DNA of 64,000 nt from Gliomastix tumulicola (lineage: Eukaryota; Ascomycota; Sordariomycetes; Hypocreales; Bionectriaceae). Positions within the stretch are counted from its first letter, which is position 1; each line of letters opens with the position of its first letter. Positions 21,157-30,362 of the stretch are shown in pieces. The stretch is taken from the NCBI GenBank assembly GCA_001599755.1, contig BCHX01000007.1:2604001-2668000 (forward strand), read 5' to 3'. A model generated the notes under the pieces. The model saw nothing but the letters and a program-made list of their open reading frames with translations, had not been told where the DNA came from and searched no databases. The translations under genes were made by a program, and so were the position numbers.

Positions 21157-21411
21157 ATGATTATCCCAAATACAAGCACTCTTCGCGTCTCATCGAGCGC
21201 CACGAACTTGACGGTAGCCTTCAACGCCAACACCACGGCTTCAGATCTCGTTCCCAGCACCATTAGCGACGATGGATCTACGGCCCAGAACATCATTTTT
21301 GGGTCGCTTTCCGTCATCTTGGCCTGCGCAACTTTGGTCATCGCTTGGTCGCAAATTCCGACCTTCCGTCGGAGCCTGCGCCGAAAGTTGGGGAGGCAGG
21401 GCACTTCGTGA
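21157..21411 (+). CDS. Small single-pass membrane protein, hypothetical
   Basis: An 84-aa open frame. The N-terminal ~40 residues are Ser/Thr/Asn-rich with potential N-glycosylation sites (NTS, NLT, NTT). One strong transmembrane helix follows (IIFGSLSVILACATLVIAW), then a basic cytoplasmic tail (RRSLRRKLGRQ). The positive-inside pattern fits N-out/C-in. Its shape (AQNIIFG-helix-basic tail) is common in small uncharacterised ascomycete proteins. No homologue can be named, and it could be a chance frame. Confidence 0.45.
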   Translation: MIIPNTSTLRVSSSATNLTVAFNANTTASDLVPSTISDDGSTAQNIIFGSLSVILACATLVIAWSQIPTFRRSLRRKLGRQGTS

Positions 21412-21760
21412 CGTCCTCTATTGAAAGGTAAGCTATACACTCCCAAGTTCTCTTTCTAGATCAAAACTCTAAGTTTTTACTCTTCTTAAAGAGGACATTC
21501 TTTCCAGTATTCCCTTCGACCTTCCTGGGGACAACGCCGAATCTACGTAACTTGGAACACGAGAGAAGTGTGGTTGAGGTCAGCTTTTATGGCAATGGCC
21601 TAGTAGGATGGTAGAATACCAGCTAGATATCTAGAAAATAACATGCATCACGAAAAAATAATAAGAAGGTACACACACAAACATGTATATATATATATGA
21701 CATGAAAGGAAAGGAAAGACGGCAAGAAACATAGAAACATAAAAGCAAACCATATTCAGC
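21412..21760. other. Convergent intergenic region
   Basis: 349 bases with AT-rich runs near 21690. The 3' end of the AAA ATPase gene transcript is expected here; nothing else seen. Confidence 0.5.
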
Positions 21761-23218
21761 TCAGCCCGTCACATTGAGGCCGTTCTTGCTAGATGAGGAC
21801 TGACCCAACTCCACTTCATTCGCCTTGTTGACCTTCTCTACTTTGTGGCTGCGCTGTCTGCTTGACCCTGCCGCACCGCCAAACTTGGTGTGGAAATCCC
21901 GAATGCTTGCGACAAGATCCGACTTTGGTGCCGGACTGATGACTTGCTTAGCCCAGATGAAGTGGTCCCGGCAAAGGACACGATTGGCACCACTGCATTT
22001 GTCGCCTGTGTTGCTTGCTTCTGAACCGTCCAGTGGTGCTTTGCCCTCGTGTATCTCCCACACAGCTGACGTGGCAGCCTGGACAGCGAGGTCCCTTAGA
22101 TCAGACCCTGTGTAGTCTTGCGTGAACCGTGCAATCTCGGCCAGGCTGACGTTCCTGTGGAGCCTCTCACCAGCTAGATGAATCTTGAGGATATTCTCGC
22201 GGCCAGCAGCATCAGGAACATCAACCAGGATCCGTCGTCCTAGGCGGCGAAGGACACCCTCATCGATGTCGGATGGCCGGTTGGATGCTGCGATCACCAT
22301 AGGCTTGTCCGAGCAGTTGGAGTCGAGGCCATCCATTTCAATGAGGAACTGGTTGAGATGGTCTGAACAGACCCGGGTGTTGCTGTCTGATGATCGAGAG
22401 CGAAACATGGCGTCCGCCTCATCGATGAAGATGATGCAAGGGTGATGTTGGCGGGCATATGCGAAAAGGCGCCTGATTTTCTTCTCCCCAGCGCCTACAT
22501 ATTTCGATCGGATATCTGCGCTGGTGATGGCGAGCATTCTAGCGTTGGTCTGCTTGGCGAGCGCCCTGACGAGCAAGGTCTTCCCCGTCCCCGGTGGCCC
22601 ATACAAGAGGACGCTGGTAGTGGCGTTTTTGGCCAAGATGCCGACCTTGAATGCTTGCGGATCCTTGACCGACAACATGAGAATATTCAGCGACTCGATG
22701 ATGTCACGATTGACGTGGACATTCTCGAATGTCTCCTTGATGCCACCTAGATTTGTCAGTACAAAATGAATGGTCTAAGAGCTACCGACTGGGAATTCCT
22801 TACTGGGCTGCACAATATTGTCGTCGAATTCGCCCGTGGTCTTGCCGTTACCCTTTTCGTCGCCATCGTTGTCATCTGTGTTGTCAGAATTCAATCCCGC
22901 AAGCAAGGCCCCCAGGCCCAGGCCCAGGCCCGACCCAGGAACATCGATTCGAATCCTCTTCTCCGAGGGCCCGGGCTCGTCATCCGCGTGCTTCCTTCTC
23001 GTACCACGACTTGACTCGGCCCCAAGCGGAAGTTTTGAGCTGTTCGAGGCCTCGGGGTGCTTAGGGGATGATTCGGCCATACTGTTCTCAATGGCCTGCC
23101 TTAACATCTTCTCTTCCAAGCTCCCAATCTCCTCTGAGCTGGTGCTTATTTCTGCGGAACCGATCAAACCCTTGAATGCATCTACTCTCTCTTGGAGTGT
23201 CTTGAGTAGATCTTCCAT
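21761..23218 (-). CDS. AAA ATPase of the Msp1/spastin-like type
   Basis: A AAA-family ATPase; relatives of this clade extract or remodel membrane proteins or protein complexes. Exons are 23218-22804 and 22746-21761 (57-nt intron, GTAAGG...CTGACAAATCTAG, phase 1), giving 466 aa. The start MEDLLKTLQERV opens a predicted coiled coil; an upstream in-frame ATG is possible but lies in non-coding-like sequence. Residues ~60-130 are Glu/Ser/Gly-rich and include a bipartite basic stretch (RGTRRKHADDEPGPSEKRIR). The AAA core follows: GIKETFENV linker, Walker A GPPGTGKT, Walker B IIFIDEAD, sensor IAASNRP, and arginine finger region RRLGRR. After it come the C-terminal lid and a Ser-rich tail. All catalytic residues are present. 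No transmembrane segment, so unlike Msp1 it is probably soluble or nuclear. Confidence 0.85.
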
Positions 23219-23558
23219 TTTCAGATCCAATCCAAATAGTGAAGAATAAGAATCCGCCAATATGCTTATCAAATGGGGTGGATGAGGCTCCAACTCGACT
23301 AACTGATGTAAACAGAGGGAATAGTCAAGTTGGTCGAGAGGTTGAATGAATGCAAGAAGTTTTACACGATATTTTTGTATTGGGGATCGATTGCCGTCTA
23401 TTAATCCGTGTACTTGTTGACACAATTGGATGTAATTAATAACGCAGCGTGTGTGCCCAACATCAACGTTGCGTCGACACCCAGACACGCCCGGCTTTGG
23501 GCTGCTGTTGCGACGTGGCTGGCACGTAGGCACTTCGTGCTTGCACCACGGCTGATTT
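23219..23558. other. Intergenic region upstream of the AAA ATPase gene
   Basis: Contains the 5' flank of the AAA ATPase gene (minus strand) up to the start of the tandem repeat array. Nothing else recognised. Confidence 0.45.
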
Positions 23559-24157
23559 CGGTATCTTTTTGTCATTTCTCGCATACCAGAATGAGGCGGT
23601 CGTTTCGCCTAATTTTGCCTTGCAGCTGTTATGTGACCATACTTGCGCATACAGCCCAATCATGTACGCAGTCTTGCTTATCTCGGTAACTTTCTGTCAC
23701 CTGTCACATGGTCAAGTGAGGCAGTATCGGTATCCTTTTCGCCTTACCATTGCTACGTGGTCATGCTTCAGCCCAATCGTGTGTACAAACTCACCTTGTC
23801 TCGGTAACTTTTTGACACTTCTCATGACCGAATGAGGCGGTGTCTTCGCTGTTTTTGCCTTGCAGTGGTGACGTGGTTATGCCACATACAGCCCAATCAT
23901 GTATGCAGTCTTGCATATCTCGGTAACTTTCTATCACATCTCACATGGTCAAGTGAGGCAGTATTGTTATCCTTTTCGCCTTGCAATTGCTACGTGGTCA
24001 TGCTTGAGCCCAATCGTGTATACAAGCCCACCTTATCTCGGTAACTTTTTGACACTTCTCATATGGCCGAATGAGGCGGTGGTTTTAATGTGCTTTGCCT
24101 TGCAGCGGGTGACGTGGTCATGCCAAATGCAGCCCAACTATGCGCGTCCCACTTTTG
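23559..24157. repeat. Tandem repeat array, five ~118-125-bp units in alternating A/B types
   Basis: The core CGGTAACTTT (first unit CGGTATCTTT) recurs at 23559, 23684, 23802, 23921 and 24039, spacings 125, 118, 119 and 118. Each unit continues with CACTTCTCA or CACATGGTCA, then TGAGGCGGT or TGAGGCAGT, TTTGCCTTGCAG or TTTCGCCTTACC, a CGTGGTCATGC block and AGCCCAATC. Neighbouring units alternate between two subtypes, so the higher-order period is about 237 bases. The last unit decays near 24157. Confidence 0.9.
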
Positions 24158-24407
24158 AACCCAATGAAGCTGTTTATCCGGGCCGGTGACAATGATGACT
24201 CTAATCATGGACGGTAGGAGGGAGGGGGACTGGCGGACATCCATCTGGCCTGCAATTTTGAGAAAGCCTTTCGCGCTTTTCTTTACTTATTCCCTTCTTG
24301 CTGCCTGTTCTTGCTATCTGTTCTTACCACCTGTTCTTGCTACCTTCAATTTCGTACCCGGACAGAATTCCATCAATCCGACAATTTCTGCTACAGCGGT
24401 CATCAAG

Positions 24408-26726
24408 ATGGCTGAACCTCCGGATCCATCCGAGACTGTCAGACGACAGAGAGCGGAGAGGGCGCCTGCGATACCAGACGCAAAATGGGACGAGCACAAA
24501 ACCACACTCCGTGGTCTCTGGCTAGACCAGAATATGACACTTAACGACTTGATAGAACAGATGGAAACGAAATATGAATTCAAAGCAAGGCAAGTTTCAT
24601 GTTAGAATCTGAGCAGCTTCCTGGAACTGACTTGCTGTGCCCTATTCCAGTGAAGAACAGTACAAGACCCAGTTCAGAAGGTGGGGGTTTCGAAAAAATA
24701 GGAGACGACCTGCCGAAGAAGACATAGGTGCGTGCAGTGACAGCTAAACCATTGACAGACGACAGTGCACGAACTTGAGTAACTTATTAGCCAAAGGCGA
24801 TACTGATCAGTTTTTGCTAGAATCGGGAAGAGCAATGCGCGCTCGTATCGGCTACCTACCGCCTCCGAGTCATGACAGCTGTTCGCAAGCGGGCAACGAA
24901 CAAATGCAGTTCGACGGTTCCGATCAGCCCTCACAGCTTGGCACCGTACAGGGCATGAACATGTCCGCAGGCTACCTGGACCGCGGGGTGGTCCCGCGGT
25001 CCAACCTCTTTTCCAGCGGTCCTATCTACAGCAATCCCAGCATCCATAATGGAATGCCAAGTGGGATGGAAGCTGGCTTTGGGCATTGGGCGCCATCAAA
25101 TGTAGGCTTATGCTTATTCTTATACTATCATCCTATGCATGGCACGTGCTGAAACAAACTGTGTTACAGCAATGGCAGCAGCCACTCCAGGGAACATCTC
25201 AGATGATGCCGATGTGGGACAACAATGCAATGCTAAACTCGTTCCCGATGGGAACGAACTACCTATCTGGACAACAAGCGCACTATCAGATAGGAAATGA
25301 TCCAGACCATGGCCAATTCAACATCTTCAACACGGCGAGCGGAGTGGTGTCGCAATCGGGACGACATGGGAACCCACTGGCTGAGAGAAGGCAAGCGATC
25401 CATCAGGCAGTACAGGCGGGCAGCATACAGACCGTCAGACTTCTTGTTCAGAAAGACCCTGAATGCGTTCATGTTCTGACAGGAGAAGGTCTGAATGCTG
25501 CTTGGATCGCTTCTCAACAAGGTCACGGAGACATCTTGAGGCTGTTGATTGACAATGGCGTTAATCTGAACTGCCCTTCGAAGGACAGTAAGCGCATGCC
25601 AATCCACCAGGCAGCCCAGAATGGGCACCTAAGAGTTGTCAAACTTCTCTTGGACAAGGGGGCTGAAGCGGATCCTGTCGCTTCTGACGGAATAACGCCG
25701 TTATGGAGCGCCGCCCAGCAGGGGCATGTCAACATAGCTAAGCTGCTTCTTGAAAGACGCCCTATCAACATTGAAGTTGAGTCCCTTGACTCAGCGCGTC
25801 GACCTATTCATCAAGCGGCTCAGAGCGGACATCTCGATACTGTCAAGCTGCTGTTGGAGCACGGGGCAGACCCCGATCCAACTGACAATGAAGGTGTCAC
25901 TCCTCTTTGGAGTGCGTCACAGCAAGGCCACGACAAGGTCGTCCTGCGACTTATCCAAGCACACGCGAGGGTTGACAAGGCGTCATATGATGGTGCACGA
26001 CTACCCCTCCACCAAGCCGCTCAGGCAGGCCACCTCGAAACCGTGCGAGCTCTGCTGGAAGAAGGCAAGGCGGACCCTACGCCAGAGGACAGCAGTTTTA
26101 ATGATACGACTCCGTCACCACTCTGGCTAGCATGTGGCTCAAAGAGCGGTGATGTGGAAGTTGTCAAGTTGCTTCTCGAAAGGAAAGCAGACCCGAATTT
26201 CTCGATTGCACCCTCAAGGAAGCAGCCGCTTCACATAGCGGCATACAGTGGCCATATCGACATTGCACGGCTGCTCATCGAGCGTGGTTGCGATATAGAC
26301 TGCAGGGATGACACTGGATGGACACCATTGATCTTCGCTTGTCAAGAGGGTCATCTGCCTATGGTGAACTTTTTAGTAGAAAATCTCGCAAACCTGGAGG
26401 CAGCGGAGAACGACGGAGCCACCGGGCTTTGGATAGCGTCTCAACAGGGACATACTGAGATCGTTCGAAGGCTTCTGGAACTGAAAGCCCAACAGCTACC
26501 CACGAGGTCTGGAAAAATACGGCCAATCCACCAAGCCGCTCAGAACGGCCACTTGTCTGCTTTGAAGTTACTCCTGCAAGCGAAGCCGGACGACGTCAAC
26601 GCCGAAGCGACCAACGGGGGGACGCCCCTAATACTTGCATCACAGGAGAACAAGCCGCAGTATTTGGCCATAGTGGATTATCTGCTTTCGCACGATGCGA
26701 AGGTATTAATTGGGGAGTCAGTGTGA
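24408..26726 (+). CDS. Clr5-domain ankyrin-repeat protein
   Basis: An N-terminal Clr5 domain, a helical module widespread in Pezizomycotina, precedes a large ankyrin array. Exons are 24408-24589, 24651-24727, 24791-25101 and 25170-26726, total 708 aa. The Clr5 domain (residues ~22-90) reads WDEHKTTLRGLW, then KYEFKASEEQYKTQFRRWGFRKNRR. This conserved motif is restored only if the first intron uses a GC donor (GCAAGT...ACTGAC...CCAG). A Gln/Met/Asn-rich linker follows. From residue ~270 there are about 12 ankyrin repeats with consensus TPLWxAxQxGHxxIxxLLxxxADP. Several have the variant RxPIHQAAQxGHL alternating with TPLWSAxQxGH, so the true unit is a ~68-residue ankyrin doublet that has expanded by duplication. 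Likely a protein-interaction scaffold or regulator; target unknown. Confidence 0.85.
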
Positions 26727-27113
26727 TGCTTCTTCTTCTTCTTTCTTTTCTTTTCTTTCTTTTCCTTTCTTCTTTGTAGCTCTAGGCGTTCGAGTTGGAA
26801 GGAGTTGATGAGCTACCCGATTGGATAGAGCGGAGAGAGAGCTATTGGATCATCATAGTAGGCAGGTGGTCAATTGGTGAGGTAAATGATGATGAAATTC
26901 TCTTCTACATGATCAGGCGGCTGTTGCCCTTCTTAGAGGCTAGGGGCCCGGGACCAATGCCCCAAGTCAATAGTAAAAAGGGTTTTATCTTAATTAAAGC
27001 TATAATATAAGGCGTTTGCTCATCTCGACATGATTCCCTGTTATCTAAGGTACATTATGGTCGAAACTGTTATAACACGTTCTAAAGGCATCCCAGCGAG
27101 TCACGCCATCTGG
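26727..27113. other. Intergenic region with pyrimidine tract and dispersed repeat copy
   Basis: Contains a CTT/CTTTT tract at 26729-26775 just after the ankyrin gene stop, then one copy of a dispersed repeat (26788-26970), then AT-rich sequence. Confidence 0.6.
26788..26970 (+). repeat. Dispersed repeat, copy A (solo LTR or MITE candidate)
   Basis: Similar along ~190 bases to 62176-62375. Shared blocks include GATGAGCTACCCGAT, GAGAGAGAGC, TTGGATC, GGTCAATT, GGGCCCGGG and CAATGCCCC. It has no coding capacity. The copies are strongly diverged, so the element is old. Confidence 0.7.
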
Positions 27114-27669
27114 CTACGACTTTTGCACAGGCAGGTGAAATCGGCAGGCGACACACATGGAGGAAGAACATTTGGGTAGCCCAAGCAGAATATCGTGCAT
27201 CTCCATGGCCGTAGCCAGCCTGCTAGGCTCAGCAATGAGGTACTCTTGGATGGAGTGGTGGACGGGTCGGACTATACCTCCTCCGCTAGCCGAGACGACA
27301 ATAAATGGAGAGCCTGACTGAAACGGGCGCGTCTGATCATCCATCACCTAGCCGTCCTTGGAGGTGGTTCTGATGACTAGCGCATCCTCGAGCTTATTCA
27401 CGGTTAGTGGCCTTGAGGCGTAGACGACCCCATCTCATGATCTCCCTGGCTAGTCTCTGCGCCTCGTCGCTCCGGGTGTCGAGGATCTGCGGGAAGTGAC
27501 CGTGCATAGCGTATAAGCCCGACTGACACCGATCTAGAATGGATGCCAGGTGCGCTATGCTGACAGATAACGCCATGTCGTCCATGGTCATCTTCGCCCA
27601 GAGAAACATACCATCCGCCTTCAGGCAGACCTTTTCTACCATGAACTCCCTTATGTCACCTTGGTCCAC
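27114..27669 (-). pseudogene. Frame-shifted fragment of a NACHT/STAND (NLR-type) gene
   Basis: On the minus strand the first frame (27669 to ~27420) gives DIREFMVEKVCLKADGMFLWAKM, then ILDRCQSGLYAMHGHFPQIL. This matches the region after the NACHT NTPase in fungal NLRs (KADGMFLWA). The frame then shifts by one near 27425-27435 and continues as VVYASRPLTVNKLEDALVI, ending in IVRPVHHSIQEYLIAE, the family's winged-helix end. So about 180 codons of the post-NACHT region survive with at least one indel and no P-loop upstream. The sequence 5' of it (27670-28003) no longer looks coding. I infer a relic of an NLR gene. The intact NLR at 35.6 kb has the same region (FLWVVLVVKIL; RPTLQFIHESVRDFL) but is clearly a different gene. 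Confidence 0.7.
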
Positions 27670-28003
27670 CGGGAGGTCCTATGAGCGAATGCTGAACATG
27701 GGACCAGATGTCACGCTGCACGGCCTGGGCAGATATGTGGATCTGTGGCAGGCCATGCAGGCACGACTATTCATGCGATTAGTCCAGAACTGCGGACATG
27801 TCCGAAAATCATGTACGCACCGATATGCGCAACTTCAGCTGGAGTGTCTGGGTTCATGTCGCTCTCAACCTCATTGCCTACTTGGAAGGGCTTAGTGGAA
27901 GAACTTGAGGGGAACTGCTGTCGTTAGTTGCATGGACCCTCGCATGTGCCACACAAAGAATGGAAGGGCCGAGAGCGATTGACTGACCTTGAAGTCGTAG
28001 CAC
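27670..28003. other. Non-coding stretch between two gene relics
   Basis: 334 bases between the NACHT relic (-) and the half-length FAD-NAD(P)-type gene (+). No coding signal recognised. Confidence 0.45.
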
Positions 28004-29455
28004 ATGACAGAAGCAGCCCCCAAACGGCTTTTGACCGTCCCAATCATGCTGTGTATGTATTACTGCCTGATTCCCATGCTTTGTGGCACGGGCCCAATCT
28101 ATATGTTGTCAAGGAAAGGGCGTTTGCCTGCAGTGCAGGGACCCGTCTCCATGCTTGGCCGTCATCATTGCACGCTTAGGGTGCTCGCTCGACTTCTGGA
28201 AAAGTCCACTGGGCCTGTATCACTTGAGCTATTGGCAGAAGCCATCGCCAAGCTAATGGCTGAGTTGGGAGTCCATGATTGCAGCAGACTGGTCGCCAGC
28301 AACCATGCTCTATCGACTCTCTCGGAAGATATCTCGGACGTCGAAGCGGGAAAAGCGGATTGGAGAGCATTATCCGACGCAATCGCGCCCCTTTTGGAAC
28401 GATTCTGGAATGTGCTGCGGGATGAGGACAAGAAAACATTCCTCCACTCTTGGAGCAGCGTGTGGTTTTCGCGTGTTCATGCAATGCCATTTGAGAGGGC
28501 AAAACGTCTCGTAGGCTTAATGCAGGACGACAGAATCCGCGTGGTGGATTTTGTCGAGGCAAAGTCCGATGAGCATGGCTTTCTTATAGTCACCGGCGAC
28601 CACAATAAGATCCGGTCAGACTTTGTTATTGAAGCGTCCGGGCTTGAATCACGCACTGCTCGCATAAAGTCGCCCCTGGTTCAGTCTCTGGAAGCAGGCA
28701 AGATAATCGGGCAGCATCCTCTGGGCGACTTTGCTGTTGACCGCCTGTCACTGGAGTCTGAATCAGCCAGAGGAGCCTATGTGATTGGCACATTGACAAC
28801 TGGCGTGCACTTCTACATCAACGGCATTGACCGAAACAGAGTTCATGCATCGCGAATTGCTCGACATATTACCGGAAAATCGATATGCGCGCCTGCGCAT
28901 ATAGCGATTATCGTTCTGGAGGACGGGTCGATATGGACAGAAGTCTTGAAGAATATTGTTCCCAGTATGACAAGCGATGACCTGATTCCGTTTATTTACA
29001 TATCATTGGTCGAACATGAAATGATATCTGGGCCTGAACGTCAAAGGAACGTCCCGAGTTGCCTGGGAGCGGCGAGGCTCTGACTATGAGCAGGAAAGCC
29101 TTCAGATACAATGGCCTCTGAGATGGGAAACATTGCCAGCCGATTCGGGCTCTCAGTCCAGTTCGGAGCAAAGTCTGAGGCCTTTGCCTCGGAGAATTTT
29201 GAAACACACCATATAGATGCTGGAGTCGTGCTTGGAAGCTTTCTGGCGTTACAGAGCATTCCCCATGACCATTTGAGCTTCCGACAGCTTACCAACAGCC
29301 CTCCTTCATACTTTATGACGCAATCGGGGGTGCACATGACAGAGACAAGACCAGAACAGGGCCAGGGTAAGGTAGGGATTGATTATTCGGCAGACATGGA
29401 GCAACTCTACCAGAGGCTCAGTGGTTTAGTCGTGGCTGTGCTGGAGGAAGGGTAG
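28004..29455 (+). CDS. Half-length FAD-NAD(P)-binding-type protein, N-terminal FAD domain missing
   Basis: The first ~300 residues resemble the middle and C-terminal part of large FAD-NAD(P)-binding proteins (NAD_binding_9 type). Visible blocks are GPIYMLSRKGRLPAVQGP, a helical region, FWNVLRDEDKKTFLHSW, MPFERAKRLVGLM, SDFVIEASGLESR and GVHFYINGIDRNR. The family's N-terminal FAD-binding GxGxxG and the second dinucleotide motif should precede it but do not. Upstream sequence is unrelated. A likely 66-nt intron at 29040-29105 (weak donor GTCAAA, branch CTCTGAC, acceptor TTCAG) joins the 28004 frame to a second frame ending at 29455. Together they give 461 aa with a C-terminal region I do not recognise. 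It is probably a 5'-truncated gene relic, though the frame is still open. Enzymatic activity is unlikely without the FAD domain. Confidence 0.5.
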
Positions 29456-30113
29456 TTGTTCTATCAACAGAAGAATTTAGACAGAAGCCAATATAGAGAA
29501 GCGGAGCAAAGTAAAGCACTTAATGATCATTGAGCGATTCTTTTTTGTTAGCTTAATATTTACTATGACCTGGGAAAACACCGACCAAGTGGCGTCACAC
29601 GATCCAGTGGCACATCACCTACCCGGCCGGATAACGTACCATTCTCCCCAGATCAATATAATCAGATACAATAGACCACTAGTTCAGTTCACCTCACCAG
29701 GTCGATCGGCAAACCGGACAGCCGTGGTGTGACTATTCGCTGGCTACGCAACCATACTATACATACTATACATACCTGACCACGTGTCACGCATCATGCC
29801 TGGTAGCCTGTATTGCCTTTGGTGTGCATGTCTTTATTTTCTGTCGAAAGTAGCACATTGTAACGACCGGAGGCGAACAATTCAGAGGCCAAGCATGATG
29901 GGGGTGGGGGTGGGCAAAACCTGCCAATCAAAACGCTTGCCTTGGACAAATTTCGTCGCGTGGAAAGCTGAAAATGCCAGAGACGAGGTGCTGATTGGTC
30001 ACCGCGCACAGACCGCCCCCGCACTCAGCCTCGAAGCCGAGAAGGCAACCCGACCCAGGCTTTTTCATGCTCCCGTTCCATCTACCAACATCGCCTTGTC
30101 CTCGGGCTTCGAC
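29456..30113. other. Upstream region of the JmjC gene
   Basis: 658 bases. Short direct repeats of ACTATACAT near 29755-29775. The open frame continues upstream of the chosen JmjC start, but its composition changes and it lacks a good ATG. Confidence 0.5.
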
Positions 30114-30292
30114 ATGGCGGATGTGTATGAGACCAATCTTCTCCAGGCGCTAGGTCGACTAGCTAGCGTCGTGGAGAAGAGCTCAGGCTCCGATGGCGTC
30201 ACCCGCGGTCTTGGCAGTCCCATCGGTTCTCCTCACATCTGGCACAAGGTGCAGGAGCTGCTCGCGGCCGGCGCAGACCTTGCAGCGGAAGC

Positions 30293-30362
<70 letters not shown>

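Noticed and set aside
22818..23249. 143-codon plus-strand frame across the AAA ATPase 5' exon
   Set aside because: Antisense shadow of the spliced AAA gene.
23559..24157. Tandem repeats as a CRISPR array
   Set aside because: Units are contiguous 118-bp tandem copies, not short repeats with unique spacers, and the genome is fungal.
24728..24765. Nearer acceptors (24758, 24765) for the second intron of the Clr5 gene
   Set aside because: They give the wrong phase or an intron under 40 nt; the acceptor at 24790 fits frame and length.
29784..30113. 110-codon N-terminal extension of the JmjC frame
   Set aside because: Begins at a non-ATG codon and looks like promoter sequence; the ATG at 30114 has better context.
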